Made by a program: the position numbers and the translations under genes
Source: Bettongia penicillata ogilbyi
Lineage: Eukaryota > Chordata > Mammalia > Diprotodontia > Potoroidae
Reading direction: 5' to 3'
NCBI GenBank assembly: GCA_023548195.1
Contig: JAJHZJ010000268.1
Location: 3,077,266-3,141,265, forward strand
Length of the DNA stretch: 64,000 nt
In this document: positions 22,441 to 34,519 of the stretch, one piece after another
How the letters are laid out: the number at the start of each line of letters is the position of its first letter
How positions within the stretch are numbered: position 1 is the stretch's first letter
Notes under the pieces: model-generated
The model's database searches: none
What the model was told of the DNA's origin: nothing
The model's input: the letters and a program-made list of their open reading frames with translations, nothing else

Positions 22441-22980
22441 AAGTTACCCTTGCAAAATCCTACAGATTTCTAGTAAGGAGGGCAGGGGAGGGAGACGTCC
22501 CCATAGAGAATCCTCCAGTCTGCCGCTTCTGCTGCTGCTGCACCCGCCTCCCTCAGCTGCCTCTGCCAATGTTCCCCAAATGGATGGAAGCCAGCCAGCT
22601 CCGATGATGTCAGGTGGACTCCATTAAATGTGCTCAGGGACTCCGTCCGCCCCGTGCCCACACTGGGGAGAGAGGAGAGCAAGAGCAAGGGGGGATGGGA
22701 AGGGGGGGAGAGCCCAGGCGGCTGTTTTGGCAAAGAGCCAGCTCTACTCCACCCTGCTACCCCAGCTCTGGGAGAGCCTGAAGGGGTTGCAGCTTCAAAA
22801 ATTGAAAACATGAGCAGGGTTGAGACACTGGGGCCCTCTGCCTTTGGTTTGATGGAGAAGGACATCTGCTGGCAGGAAACCAAATGCAGGATTCAAGATT
22901 TTCTATCTCCAGAATTTTGAATGTACTAAACCTCAGCTGTGGCTATGTAGATGGCCTTTCTGCTGCTTATAAAATGGAGG
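22440..22980. other. GC- and CpG-enriched single-copy block
   Basis: This is the most GC-rich non-LTR part of the window. Around 22490-22740 there are about eight CpG in 250 bases, while adjacent sequence has almost none. It includes a CTGCTGCTG run and G-rich tracts (22690-22712). I recognise no repeat. Overlapping ORFs on both strands (22470-22883, 22630-22920) have low-complexity composition and no domain. A regulatory element, weak CpG island or untranslated exon are possible; none is shown. Confidence 0.5.
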
Positions 22981-23329
22981 GTAGAGGTGGAGGATGGGAG
23001 TGGGTAAGGAAACTGAGGGTAAAGCTGGTCTCAGACACCATCCTTCATTTTTACACCATATACTGAGTTCTGTGTAGCATCACTACATGGCACATCACAG
23101 ACTCTCCTCCAGCTGGTAGGGAACCTTAGCCCCTAGGATGTTAGAAAGTCAGAGCTAGGAGGGAGTTCGAAACATAAATCTATGAATTCACATGGACTTT
23201 AGATCATAATATGCCTGAGGTGGATGGAGGGACCTTATAGTCCAAAGAAATGAGAGCAGTGAAGGTTAGAAAAGTGGCAGAACGGGGATCCATGCCCTAG
23301 TCTTTGGACTCCATGGCCAGTCCTTCAGT

Positions 23330-23420
23330 TAGCACCAGATACTGCCAAGCACTAGGGATAAAAAGAAAGGAAGCCATAATACAGCAGCTGTATTCTAATG
23401 GAGACAACATGAAAATAACT
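23330..23420 (-). mobile_element. L2 3' fragment, antisense
   Basis: AGATACTGCCAAGCACTAGG then GCTGTATTCTAATGGAGACA follow the antisense L2 3' end. Confidence 0.6.
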
Positions 23421-23421
23421 G

Positions 23422-23520
23422 TATGTGGAGAGAGACACACAGAGACAGAGAGAGATGGAGATAGAGACACAGAGAAGGAGAGGGAGAGAGAGGGAGAGAG
23501 AGAAGGGAAGGGGAGAAGAG
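23422..23520. repeat. GA-rich simple repeat
   Basis: Imperfect (ACAGAG)n and (GAGAGG)n. The Arg/Glu-rich and Ser/Leu-rich ORFs here are repeat translations. Confidence 0.9.
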
Positions 23521-23599
23521 CGGGGAGGCAGACCAGTGCTTTTTCCCAACACAGGCTCTATGGAAGTTGAAAGTGGGCTATTCTCTGATTATTTCTTCA

Positions 23600-24560
23600 A
23601 GTACTTCAATATGTTGCATCTTGATTTATGATCTCCAAAGTTCTTTCTTGCTGTACTTTTCTAGAACTTAATGAAGTACATTTAAACTTTAAATAATATA
23701 GTTGCTTCCTGACATCCCAATGCTCCCCTTCAGTCTTTGATGTTACTGCATTGTCCTTCATGTTCTTTCTCAGATCTGCTCCTCTTTATAATGGAGCCTG
23801 ATTGGTATCACATCTTTTTAGGCACATATCCACTGCACATGTTGGAGTAAAGGGAGAGTTTTCCCTCACAACACTCTCCATACTTTCTAACTTGGGAGCT
23901 TTCTCTGACAAGACATAGTCAGTTGAAAACATTCACTGGTACAAGTAATGTTACATGTAACATATGATTAGGAGGAGGGGGGAAATGCTAAAGGATATTT
24001 CACAGCAATTTTGCTAAAATAAACCATTTGAAACCTGAAGGCTAAATATCCATCTCCTGACACCCAGAAATAACCATATTCCTTCTTTTTGTCTATCAGA
24101 TCTCTTCCTGACACATTCACTAACTATTGCATTCACTCTCAGGTTGCAAGAGATTCACTGGCCTGCTCCTCTTCCATTGAGCCTATCCAACCATTTCCAT
24201 ATTGATTCAAACATTGTTTCACATAGTGGCTTACAGGTTTTTAGTCCTTCTAGTCTCCAAATGCTTTTCCTCTCATTTATATAACTTCACACTTTCATAA
24301 TATTTTCTGCAGCTGCCATTTCCCTCAAATATTTACTATTTCCCTTCCTTCCCTCTTCTTTATTCCTTTCTCAGTTTCCCCAGTCTGACATTCTCGATCA
24401 GCTGACTTGTGAATTCCCATAGCCTTATAGGCAGTCAGTCAATAATCATTCAACTTGGTGCTTTGAACACAGTAAGTACTTAACACATTTTCATTCACTG
24501 ATTGATGGACTGTCAAGTGGTTATTTTTGGAGACCCTAGGCAGTAGGGAAGATGGGAAGA
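23600..24560. other. Mostly unannotated, old L2 scraps
   Basis: AT-rich single-copy sequence. An L2/MIR-tail scrap is visible near 24425-24510 (AGTCAGTCAATAATCATTCA). No gene signal. Confidence 0.45.
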
Positions 24561-24571
24561 GGACAGAAGAG

Positions 24572-24828
24572 GATAAGCATTTATTAGGCTCCTACTGTGC
24601 CAGATACTACACTGAGTGCTTAACACATAGAATCTTCTTTGACCCTCATAATAACCCCAGGAGGTGGATGCTATTATCTCTTTTTTGTAGTTGAGGAAAC
24701 TGAGGCAAACAGAGGTGAACTGATTTGCTCAGGGCCACACAGTATTTGATCCTGGATCTGAGCTTGGGTTTTCTTGGCTCCAGGGTCAGCACTCTATCCA
24801 CTATGGTACTAGCTACCTTGATTAGGCA
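24572..24828 (-). mobile_element. MIR CORE-SINE, full length, antisense
   Basis: Tail (AAGCATTTATTAGGCTCCTA), core (TTTGACCCTCATAATAACCC; AGTTGAGGAAACTGAGGCAA; TTTGCTCAGGGCCACACAG) and head (AGGGTCAGCACTCTATCCAC) in antisense order. Confidence 0.88.
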
Positions 24829-24879
24829 AGGAAGGGGACAGATGGAGTGAAGAAAGTAAAAACAAAAAGATGCTGATTT

Positions 24880-24995
24880 TTATCATAGTAGACTGTAGGG
24901 TCTTTGAGGGCGTGGATCATTTCTGATTTTTCTTTGCATACCACAGAACATCAGGCAGAGGGTCTTACGCAAACTAAGAGCTTTAGAAATGTTAG
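24880..24995 (+). mobile_element. L2 3' end, sense
   Basis: AGACTGTAGGGTCTTTGAGG and CTTTGCATACCACAGAACAT match the sense L2 3'UTR. Confidence 0.55.
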
Positions 24996-24999
24996 GACC

Positions 25000-25550
25000 C
25001 CTCACCCCCACCCCACAGCTTGTGTTCTAGTGGACTAATCTTTGAGAGCCCTAGGCCACTTCCATGACACAATCAGGCTTCAGAGGACTTCTTGAAGGTT
25101 TTCATTGCTACTCATGTATATAAGTTTACATTAAATTTCATTTAAGTGTCTAATGACATTTTGTAGCATTCAGAAATGGGTAGTCAGAATTGCAGTCCCT
25201 TCTGCCCTCTCAGTGATATTTTCTCTATTACACTAAGGCTCTGGATTCCAGTCTGTTTTTTTTTTTTCAGAGTCCCACAGCAACACCCCCCAGACACCTG
25301 CCAAAACATAGCAAGCCTACACAGAACTGGCACCAAGTTTCCAATTAAGGTTCAATGTCGATGATGACAAACCGACCTGGAATTCAGGGAGAAACTGGAT
25401 GGATGTGAAACCATGGCAACCACAGTAAGACTAGTCTGTGAATCATGATGGCACTTAACCTATGGCCTCGCTCCATGAGGAGAAGCGGTGAGGGAGGAAA
25501 ATCTGCAATCTTGGAGCTTCTCTGGCTATATTTTTACAGTGCTGAGCATA
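25000..25550. other. No recognisable gene or repeat
   Basis: Single-copy sequence including a poly-T run near 25256-25268. A 62-codon ORF (25176-25364) has no domain. Confidence 0.4.
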
Positions 25551-25554
25551 ACGT

Positions 25555-25690
25555 CTTGAACATTAAATTAAATTCAGCAAACATTTAATAAGTATCCACT
25601 TTATGTCAGAGATGATGGTAGACCCTAGGGATCAAATGAAAAATAAATACCTGCCCTCACGGTGTTTACTTTCTTTTACTTGAGAGGATA
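25555..25690 (-). mobile_element. L2 3' end, antisense
   Basis: TTCAGCAAACATTTAATAAG, AGACCCTAGGGATCAAATGA and CCTGCCCTCACGGTGTTTAC match the antisense L2 3' end. Confidence 0.72.
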
Positions 25691-26189
25691 TGACTTGAAT
25701 ACTAAAATCACTCGTCCCAAAGAGTCCATCTAACTAGGACACGTTTCGATTTCCTTACTTCCAGTGTTCTCCTTTGCCCGCTTGGACCAACATTTTCCAC
25801 ATTGGACTTGGATTTTCACATCTTGGTCCTCCAGAATTCAACCCTCCTCCCTCAGTTGTTGCTGAAGCGAATCCACTCATCTTTGGAAAGCCATCTATGG
25901 AGACAAGTCATTTTACATAGTAACAAAATGAATGCAAACTCACCCAGTTTCCCCACAATATTGAGCTGACCCCAGAAATCAGACCCTGGATCATTCTTCA
26001 TCTTTACATCCCATCCAGCCTCTCTTGATGTCTATCTGCAGCTCTGTTTATCCTCCTTATACTTCCCCCCCCCACCCCTACCCCACCCCCATAAATTGCT
26101 TAATCATGCTATCTTTATTTCTCAAAACCTCATGTGAAGTGATGCCTTCAATAGAGTAATGCCCAAATGCCAGACCAAAACCCACCACA

Positions 26190-26345
26190 CTCCTGAAGAC
26201 TTTATCTTCTCCCCAATAGAATATAAACTTTTTGATTGTAAGGGCCATTTGTTTTTGCTTCTGTACAACCTTAGCACTATGCTTAGCACATAATAAGTGT
26301 TTAATGGATGTTTATTCATTTATTCAGACAGCCATTTCTTCATTT
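26190..26345 (+). mobile_element. L2 3' end, sense
   Basis: ATCTTCTCCCCAATAGAATA, then TTAGCACTATGCTTAGCACA and TAATAAGTGTTTAATGGATG, ending in an ATTT/ATTC-type tail. Confidence 0.72.
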
Positions 26346-26612
26346 ATTTATTCATTCGATTACATCTGTAAACTCATCAATGTTGATATTCTTTCCAATA
26401 AGCCAAATTGAAACTCATTCCTATCCTGAAGATCTGTAAGTCTCTTGTTCATATGCTTCTATAATATCTCTTCATATGGTTCACACACTGCACAGGCTGC
26501 TTTCTCACTTTTTCCTGAAGTCACCAAATGAGCATATAGGCTCTCCATTGGCTATCCCTCGCTTCTACCATATGCGCAGCCCTTCTTTTGCTAGGATACA
26601 TTTTCTTAATGA

Positions 26613-26745
<133 letters not shown>

Positions 26746-26787
26746 TGGAGTTCTTATATGTTATATGTTGAAGTGTACTCACACTTT

Positions 26788-27003
26788 AGGGCTACTACAT
26801 GATGCAGCAGATAGAGAGTCTCAGGAAGAGTTAAAATCTGACTTCAGACACCTACTAGTTGTGTGATCCCAGGCAAGTTACCTAACCCTGTTTGCTTCAG
26901 TTTCCTTATTTATAAAATGAATTGGAGAAGGAAATGGCAAACTAGTATCTTTCCCAAGAAAATCCCAAATGGGATCATGAAGAGTTGGACACAATTAAAC
27001 CAC
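26788..27003 (+). mobile_element. MAR1 SINE, full length
   Basis: Head (GATGCAGCAGATAGAGAGTC; CTAGTTGTGTGATCCCAGGC), core (TTGCTTCAGTTTCCTTATTT) and BovB-like tail (GAATTGGAGAAGGAAATGGC; TGGGATCATGAAGAGTTGGA). Confidence 0.88.
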
Positions 27004-27615
27004 GCTCACACTCACAATCTACCCCTCTGTTGCTCTCTGAGTGACATTCATTTTTAATTCTTCAGAATCCCAGTTTTCTATGCCTTATAATACTAGCAGT
27101 AGACTATTGGTACTCAAAAGGAAGGGTCTTTGTGTCTTGGAGGTCTTGTTTCATTGAACAAAATTTTGAATTTTCTAGAGGCAATCCAGTTTACTCTTTT
27201 CCTGTTCAAGACGTTACCATTCACTGGTACTATCTGTCAAAAAGTATTGGTATTTATGAATGAACATATATCATAATCTGGACAATAGGCATTTTTCATC
27301 TGCTTTTTCTCCTTGTATGGATAGTTAGGCCAGAATAATCATATTGATTGCAGATCTCTTCCTGGAGATTCTACATTATTTTGGGACTTGATGCAACCAG
27401 CCTGAATTACCCAGTGGATGCTACTCAAGGTTACAGCAAAGAAGAACAACTAGAGAACCTGGCATCTCTCTTCTTGATCTCCTCCTTGGTATAGCTGAAC
27501 ATTATCAGTGAGCATTTCTTTTTCCTTGTTGTATGGTTCACCTGATATTAAAGACTAGAGGTTCATCAGTCAAAGTTATCTGTAATATAAAATTTTTCAA
27601 AGGATCTTGAATTAT
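27003..27615. other. No recognisable gene or repeat
   Basis: Single-copy AT-rich sequence with no coding signal. Confidence 0.4.
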
Positions 27616-27617
27616 TC

Positions 27618-27815
27618 TTATGGGATACAGTGGAAAGAACTTTGAATTAGTAGAAAGAGGACTTGTATTTGAATCCTGGCTATGTCACTTTCTACTTGTG
27701 TGACCTTGGGTAAGTCACTTTATATTTCTAGACCCGAGTTTATTCATATATAAAATGAGGAAATTTGGATAGATGTCCTCTGAGGTCCCTTTGAGGTATG
27801 ATTCTGTGGTGTATA
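27618..27815 (+). mobile_element. MIR CORE-SINE, sense
   Basis: ATTTGAATCCTGGCTATGTC, TGTGTGACCTTGGGTAAGTC and GATGTCCTCTGAGGTCCCTT are in sense MIR order. Confidence 0.85.
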
Positions 27816-27819
27816 TATG

Positions 27820-28980
27820 TGAGATACTTTGTTGAAAGAAAGGCATTAGTCAATGTTTTGCACTACCAGATAAAAATATATTTTTTATCTTCTTAATAAA
27901 CAATATACATTAAGCACAGTGTATTCTTGTATTCTATATATCTTTTAGCTAATTATATGATGGTAACAATGTGATTCACTGTAGAATATAATTTGTAAAA
28001 AAAAATCTTCCTCTTCCCTATTAAGACCCTCATGAAGGATACTCCTAGTATGTATATATGAATAATTCTCATCAATATTTATAGGAAAACTGTAAAAAGT
28101 TCATAATCATGAAAAATATCTTTCTACATATATATTTTCTGTCAGTTTGCCTGCCTATCTTTCTATTCCCAATCTAGTAGTTAATGTATTTAGGTATTGA
28201 TAACAAGAATTTTTGCATGACTTTGTATCTTTTCTTCCTTCCAAGACTTTGTAAAGCAGCCTTTGTATTCTCTGGTAATTGTGTCACCTCATGGTTGGAT
28301 CTATCCTGTACTTGTAGATTAATATCCACTTTCACTCTCTTTGTTCTCTCTCCTTCCATTCCAGCCTAGTCTAAAAATACATTGAGTACATATTCTAAGA
28401 ATCCAAGTACTGGTGGCTTTATAGCCATTAATGGTTAAAATCTTATTTTATAATGTTTTTACTTAAATCATTGCAGAGTTTTTACATTTAAAAAAATAAA
28501 TGTTGTCCTTTTTCCAGTTTTATCCTTAAATGAATGGAGTTTACTTAGTTGGATGTTTCACCAAATTTTTAATGTAGTTTTATTTTGTTCCTTTTATTTC
28601 TTGGGTCATGAGTAAATACCTTATGCAGTTAACCCATGCTTATATTCAAGTCTGTTGTATTATATTCACATGATTAGAATTCAATGAAATACAACAGACC
28701 ATGGAAGAAGGTGAGGTTTTATCACTGAGTGGGGGCTTGAGCTAGTATCTTGGTTGGCTAAATCTACACTGCCTGCATCCCACCTTAACTGGTAAGGAGA
28801 CCAGCAGTTACCACCTACAAAAGGACAATGCCATGGAAAGAAGCAGGAACTCTGAGAACTATAGAGAGGTTGGCATTCTTCCAAATGATTTCTGTAAAAT
28901 GGTAAAGTAACTGAGCAGTGTGCTCCTTGGTGGCCAAATTTCTACACCCACTCACTCAAAAACAAAATTAAAAGTTTCCC
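27820..28980. other. Long AT-rich stretch without gene
   Basis: Nothing recognisable to about 28670. From 28680 to 28980 base composition is more balanced (ORF 28681-28884, minus strand, no domain); this could be an unrecognised old repeat. Confidence 0.4.
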
Positions 28981-28982
28981 TA

Positions 28983-29100
28983 GGGACAGGAAAGTGGCAC
29001 AGTGGATCAGCCACGGAGTCAGGAGAACCTGAGTTCAAATCTGGTCTCAGACATTAGCTGTGTGACCCTGGTCAAGTCACTTAACTCTGATTGCCTCAAA
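28983..29100 (+). mobile_element. MAR1-type SINE head, 3' truncated
   Basis: GGCACAGTGGATCAGCCACG, AGGAGAACCTGAGTTCAAAT and TGTGTGACCCTGGTCAAGTC show the tRNA-like head. Homology is lost after TGATTGCCTCAAAAAA. Confidence 0.82.
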
Positions 29101-29104
29101 AAAT

Positions 29105-30340
29105 ATAGTCTCTTCAGTAAAGCCAGAATTAATGGTACTTCATCCTTGATGAGGATGGTGGTAGAATTACAGCCATCATCGCTGTTTTTTCATTACATCC
29201 CCACTATTCTAGTAGAGGAGATGACTATGAGCTCCCAATCAGATACAAACAATAGGTTGTTACAGAATCTCATACTTTTTAAAATCACCTATAGCCATAA
29301 AACCTGAACTTGGCTTAAATCTGTCTACTTAGCCTGACAAATTATAGGGTTTTTCTTTCAGTGTTTAACTAGATAGGGACTAGATAGGGAGGTTTTCTTC
29401 TTATGGGGATCAAGAGGAAAACCAGCTCTTCCTCCTGTGTTTCAGAAGAGGTGAATAAGAAACTATTTTCTTGCTCCTTCATGTCTACACACCTTTTCCA
29501 AGCTTTTCTATGCTCTTTCTTCAATCTGACCCAGACTGTCTACTCTTTTCCGACTTGCCTGCCAGCTAAGCCCTTTCAGTTTCCTTGAGTGATTGACAAT
29601 TTAAATTCCTTTTAGCAGTCTGCAACAAGTGCTTTACCACTGTGGGTGTAACTGCTTTGTCCTTAATGTTGCTAATTCATTAAGTGAATTGTGTTCCTGT
29701 TCTTTTTTTACCAAGCTTAACAGAAAAGAGAGTTAAGATTATATAAGGTAATTTAAAAGCCTCTCCAAGCACTCCAATTATAACCATGGCTTATGATTTT
29801 CAAGGAAGCCGTGATTTTTTTTCACCACTTCCTTGACCCCTCAGTGAGAAAATGACCAATGCAAATTCTGGGACTAGGGCTAAATGGAGAAGAATTGTGA
29901 CAGGAAGTTATGTGATGCCCTCTTCTTGTAATCTTAGCATGAGTTCTTTCAGGAAAGCCACATGAGATGTCAAATGGGAGAATGCTTTGTTATATTAATT
30001 CCACAGCAACTCTGTGTCAAATTAAATTACAGGAAGTACTGAGTTGTGGTCTTCCTGGTGCCAAATTTCTTCTTTAGTGATAGAAGGCATAATCCCTGTC
30101 AGAGAGCTTGAAGTATATTGCTATAGCATTATACCCAGTAAGACGCCAGATGTTTCCAAGAGAGAAGAGACCCAAACTAATGCATGCTCCTGTTTAGCCA
30201 GAATCCAAATCACCTCAAAGCTCAAATAACTGGATATTTATTCTACTTGCTACTTTATGAGAAACAATCAAATGAGAGGTGAACCCAGTCTTAGGCTGTG
30301 TTGAGAGGTAGCGTCTTAATCAAGGGAAATGAGAGTGCCA
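29105..30340. other. Single-copy stretch without gene
   Basis: No repeat recognised. A 101-codon ORF starts inside the SINE head (29002-29307) and has no domain. I see no splice-framed conserved peptide. Confidence 0.4.
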
Positions 30341-30344
30341 TGGT

Positions 30345-30465
30345 CAGAGACAGTAAGGGATTATGGTAGATAGAATGGCTGGTCTGGAACCAGCAGAATC
30401 TGAGTTCATATTTGGCCTCAGATACTTACTAGCTGTGCGACTCATTCACTTAACCCATGGTATTT
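30345..30465 (+). mobile_element. MAR1-type SINE head, truncated
   Basis: GGAACCAGCAGAATCTGAGT, TTGGCCTCAGATACTTACTA and GCTGTGCGACTCATTCACTT. A CT-rich simple repeat (30470-30558) follows directly. Confidence 0.75.
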
Positions 30466-30469
30466 AATA

Positions 30470-30558
30470 CTTATTTTCTTCCTCCCTCCCACCTATCCTT
30501 TCTTCCTTTACTCCCTTCCTTCCTGCTTCCCTTCCTTCTTTCCTTCCTTTTTTTGTGA
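30470..30558. repeat. CCTT-rich simple repeat
   Basis: Imperfect CTTCC and CCTT units after the SINE fragment. Confidence 0.88.
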
Positions 30559-30564
30559 GATGGT

Positions 30565-30660
30565 CACTAGCTAGACTTCATCTGGAGTATTGAGTTCTGT
30601 TCTGATGACCATATTTTAGTACAAATGATGTTGCCAAGGAGATATGAACTGGTCAGGATG
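30565..30660 (+). mobile_element. CR1/L3 fragment, sense
   Basis: CATCTGGAGTATTGAGTTCT, GATGACCATATTTTAGTACA and CTGGTCAGGATGGC follow the sense CR1/L3 order upstream of the part found at 31840. Confidence 0.6.
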
Positions 30661-31835
30661 GCAATTCCCAGTGTTCCCCTCCTCACTCCCTCTGAGAGTT
30701 AGTCCTGCCATTACAAACTCAACTAACAAGCCTACTCTCTGATCCTAAGGAGAGAAAGAAGGTAAAAGAAGTTCAAAGAAGAACAAACTCATTTGCAGGG
30801 GAACAAACAAGGACAAGGACAAGAGAGACAGGTATGAAGGCTGGTTAGATCATGGCTCCCATGAAGGTGTAGTCAGAGGAGGAATACTTGCTGTGGCATC
30901 TCCAACACCGACATATGTGCCTGAGATTGGCTACCATGTGCACCAAATTCCAGGTCACTAAGACAAGAATTGTATGGTTGGTAGTATTGGTAGTATTATG
31001 TGTGAACCGCAAAGAGAAGATGCTGAGTTATCCATGCTCCTAAGAATGGAGCTGGTAATTTCTCATCTCCTATCCTTTCTCCTTCCTGTTAATCCAATGT
31101 CTGGAAAGAATAAGCCTACTCTCCAATCTTTGTTTCTTAAGAATTAGTTTGCTTTCCAAGTCTCTTGTTCTAAAGTCAGTTTTTATAACATAATTGCAGT
31201 TAGCCTTTGCACTGATGATCTGTTACTTTAATATTATAGAGAGAGCAAGAATGAACATGAGAATGAAAGTAGGGAGGGATGTGCAGAGACTCAGAGACAG
31301 AGAAAAAGAGACAGGAAAGAGGACAGAAACAGAGAAATATATTTTAAACTATGGCATAAATTATTTGCAAAATACAATCTTGGCTTAGATCTTGAGCTTA
31401 ACCAAAGAGAATCAATATTCCATTTTTATTACTTTCAGAACAAGAAGGGGGAAAATGGATTTGGATCTTTCTAGGAACTGAGCCATCTGTCTTGCTTGTA
31501 CGATGAGGAGAGGCTTTTATTAGTATGAAAGATAAGGCAATAGGAATTTCCTCTCCCTAAAGTTTTCTTGTGCCAGGTTTCAAAGAAAACCCATTTCTTC
31601 AGGGGTACAGCATTGAGGAAGTGAATAGAAAGGTGTGGAGAGAGGTGTGGAGAAAATGACTGTGAAGGAATAACCCAATACCACTGAAGGTGATACCCGG
31701 TGAGAAGGAATGACTAGCCCTCAAGTATAGTAACACACTATCTCAAAGACCACTTTCTATTGGGAAGGACATTAACAACTGAAAGAGCATCCAGTCAGAA
31801 TGCTGGGTGAGAAGACTTGAGATGTTATACATTCA
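30660..31835. other. Unannotated, with a GA-rich patch
   Basis: Single-copy sequence with an imperfect AGAGAC patch (31255-31335). No coding or RNA signal. Confidence 0.4.
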
Positions 31836-31839
31836 GCCA

Positions 31840-32180
31840 CTGAAGGATCTTTGTTGAAACTAGAGAAGAGAAGACTCAGGAGAGAGAGACATGGCAACTG
31901 TTTTTAAGTACTTGAAGGACTGTCATATGAAGGGACATTTGATCTTCTTCCAACATATCCAGAAAGGATAACTAAGATAAATGGATTCTAGATGCAGAGA
32001 CATATTTAAATTAGGAAACTCTTCCTCACAATTAGAGCAGCTCAGAATAGAATGGGCTGCCTCACTGAGTTCCTTAACACCAGAGTTCTTCACAAAAAGC
32101 TGGAGTGCTCTCTGCTTATGGATACTGGGAGGGAATTTCTGTTCAGTTATGAATTATATTAATGACCTCTGAGATTCTCT
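31840..32180 (+). mobile_element. CR1/L3-type LINE fragment, sense
   Basis: AGACATGGCAACTGTTTTTA, AGTACTTGAAGGACTGTCAT, CTCACAATTAGAGCAGCTCA and GAATAGAATGGGCTGCCTC follow CR1/L3 order. The ORF at 31981-32172 comes from it. Confidence 0.78.
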
Positions 32181-32189
32181 TTTTTCTGT

Positions 32190-32695
32190 GACAAGAAGGA
32201 AGATCAGAGATTTATTTCTGTAGATTTGTTTAGTGAGCTCTCATTCCTTTTCCATTCCATGTGCTTCCTATCCCACAAAATAGAGAATTGCTATAGGCTT
32301 AGTTGTGGCTAAATTAAGATCCAGGGCTGTCACTATTATGTGTTCTCAGATCGCAGACTAGGGAGACACCAGAGGGAGGATCCCATCTACCTCAGGGGCA
32401 ACAGAAACTACCTTTGCAGATAATGGTGAAGAGTGCAGTGTTTGTATGGCAATGTTCAGTGATTACCAGTGTGTGGAACTGGAAGCTTTGGGGAGTGACA
32501 ATGAAATGGTTTATTTGGGACACTAGTGAATGTTCATGAAATTTAGGGGTACAACATTCACTGACTATAGGACATACACTTTTTTGTTATTCTTTCTTTT
32601 TATTGTCCTACTCTAAAAGTATCTTCTGACTTCACTGTAGTATGGAAATTACTCCGAGGTTCCCAAAGACTGTACTAGTACAGTCCTAACTCTAA
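32190..32695. other. No recognisable gene or repeat
   Basis: Single-copy sequence with no coding signal. Confidence 0.4.
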
Positions 32696-32699
32696 CAGC

Positions 32700-32960
32700 T
32701 GCTTCCAAACCCCATCCAAAACCCATGAAGTTTTCCCAAAGACTTTCCTCACCCCTAAAAATCTCAATTTATTTTTACCTAATTTTATATTTATATGTAT
32801 GTATGGTATTCCCTCCAAAAGAATATAAGTTGCTTGAGGGCAGAAGTTATTTCACTTCAGTGGCTAGCACAGTGACTGGCACAAAATAGATAGATGCCCA
32901 ATAAGTCTTTGTTGAGTGAATGAATAAACAAATGAATGAATGGATGGATGGATGGAAAGA
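32700..32960 (+). mobile_element. L2 3' end, sense, with TGAA/TGGA tail
   Basis: AAGTTGCTTGAGGGCAGAAG, GGCTAGCACAGTGACTGGCA and TCTTTGTTGAGTGAATGAAT, then (TGAA)n and (TGGA)n, the characteristic L2 terminal repeat. Confidence 0.8.
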
Positions 32961-33465
32961 TTTCATATAGGCTTTGAGATGGACTATATTCTGTCATTGG
33001 AGAACTGGTCTACCTAAACTGGAAGACACATCATAAAGATGATGATATTTGCGGGGGGGGAAGGGGAATGGAAGCTCCAAAATCATAGAGGCAATGTTCC
33101 TTTGGAGTCAGGAGGACTTTGATTCAAGTTTTATGTTGACAAGTATAATCTATACCTGACCAAAAGTAGGCATTTAATGAATGCTGATAGTTCTGGTTGT
33201 GCATTGTGAAACCCAGAGTGGTTACTACCACTATTTTGTCTAATGTAAAGATTATACCCAGTTTCTTAGTTGGAGCTTGAGCCAAAAGACTGAGGAAACT
33301 CTTTGAAACCTACCCAGGATGATAGAGATGAATAGAAGGAAGGAGAATAGAAAAAAGAAAAGAAAAAGAAAATTCGCAAAGGACCCCAAGAAGGAAAATT
33401 TCTTACTACTGAGTTTAATTTAATATATACTTTAAAAAGCTATATGTTACAGTACTTCAGAGTTT
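32960..33465. other. Unannotated, possible SINE scrap
   Basis: A G run near 33051-33060, a SINE-like scrap at 33095-33130 (TTTGGAGTCAGGAGGACTTT), otherwise unrecognised. Confidence 0.4.
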
Positions 33466-33471
33466 TATATA

Positions 33472-33550
33472 CAGGGGGGTTCCAAAAGTGTTAGTAAAGT
33501 TTAAAACTTTTAGAGTTTTAGGACTGCATTAAGCCTTTTGGGATACCCTG
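33472..33550. mobile_element. 79-bp mariner-type MITE
   Basis: It starts CAGGGGGGTTCCAAAAGTG and ends CTTTTGGGATACCCTG, which are imperfect inverted repeats, with TA on both sides (33470-33471 and 33551-33552) as for the TA duplication of Tc1/mariner. The two halves are nearly complementary, so the whole unit could fold as one hairpin. It has no coding capacity. Confidence 0.78.
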
Positions 33551-33554
33551 TATA

Positions 33555-34320
33555 AATCACTTTTTTCCTGTTTTTATACTGTTTCATGTTCTTGTTCATC
33601 GATAGTTTTAAAGTTCACAATAAAAAAGAAATTTAAACAATTAAATTAAATCTTTTTTTGTTTTGGTGACAAAATCCATAACAAGGGCAGCTTTCCTTTT
33701 TTTAGAAGGTTCCTGGTTATGTTTGGGTTACTATATCTGCAGCCAAGTCACCCACATTTTTAAAACCATGAGGTTTATTGATATCTGATGTTTAGAAATA
33801 TGACCTTGAGCCACTGCAACATCCCATAGGATTTTTGAAGCCTGTTTTTAAAAAAGAAACTTAAATTATGAGTATAGTTTTAGTGTTGAGTGTATTTATA
33901 GTCATATGAATCATTATAAGACCTGACATTTAAGTAGGGAAATTTGGGTCCACCTGGGTTGGTGCCGACAGCTAGATGGAGTCAAGACATGGAAATGGAA
34001 GGACACTTAGCAGCAGTTCTTTGTTAATGTAATGGTTTCCTATAAGTTTCTGATTCTCCAGACCCCTGCCTGATCAGTAACAGAGAAATCCATTTTTCCA
34101 TGGTTTCCCTAAAGGCATTTCCTGTTCACCATCATCTCCCAAATAGCCCATATTATTCCTTTGTTTTCACATAGTCCACATGCCCCATATTCAGTTCTCC
34201 CCATTTTGGGTTCTGGACTTAAACTTAAGTCTAGTTTATGCTGCAGAGCTAGTCCTTCTCCCTCTTGGTAGAAGAGACAAAATAGCCTGTTCATGCTCAG
34301 CTGAGCAATTTAGAGAGTAA
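33555..34320. other. Single-copy stretch without gene
   Basis: AT-rich with no repeat recognised. ORFs are short and lack domains. Confidence 0.4.
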
Positions 34321-34324
34321 AGAA

Positions 34325-34512
34325 GAATCACAAGAAGAGAAGGAGACAGAAAGAGAGACACACAGACACAGAGAGAAACACATAGGGAGACAGAAACTGA
34401 TACACAGAGAGGGACAAAGACCGAAAGACTAGACAAAGAGACAAACACAGAAATAGGGAAGGGAAAGGGAAAAGGAAGGGGGAGAGGAAGGGAAGGGAAG
34501 GGAAGGGAAGGG
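34325..34512. repeat. GA/ACAGAG-rich simple repeat
   Basis: Imperfect AGAGACAC and AGGGAAGGGA units. Ser/Leu/Phe ORFs on the minus strand are repeat translations. Confidence 0.9.
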
Positions 34513-34519
34513 AAGATAT

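Noticed and set aside
22470..22920. Overlapping ORFs of 96-137 codons in the GC-rich block
   Set aside because: Open on both strands because of low stop density in GC-rich DNA; composition is low complexity and no domain is seen. The block is kept as a possible regulatory region only.
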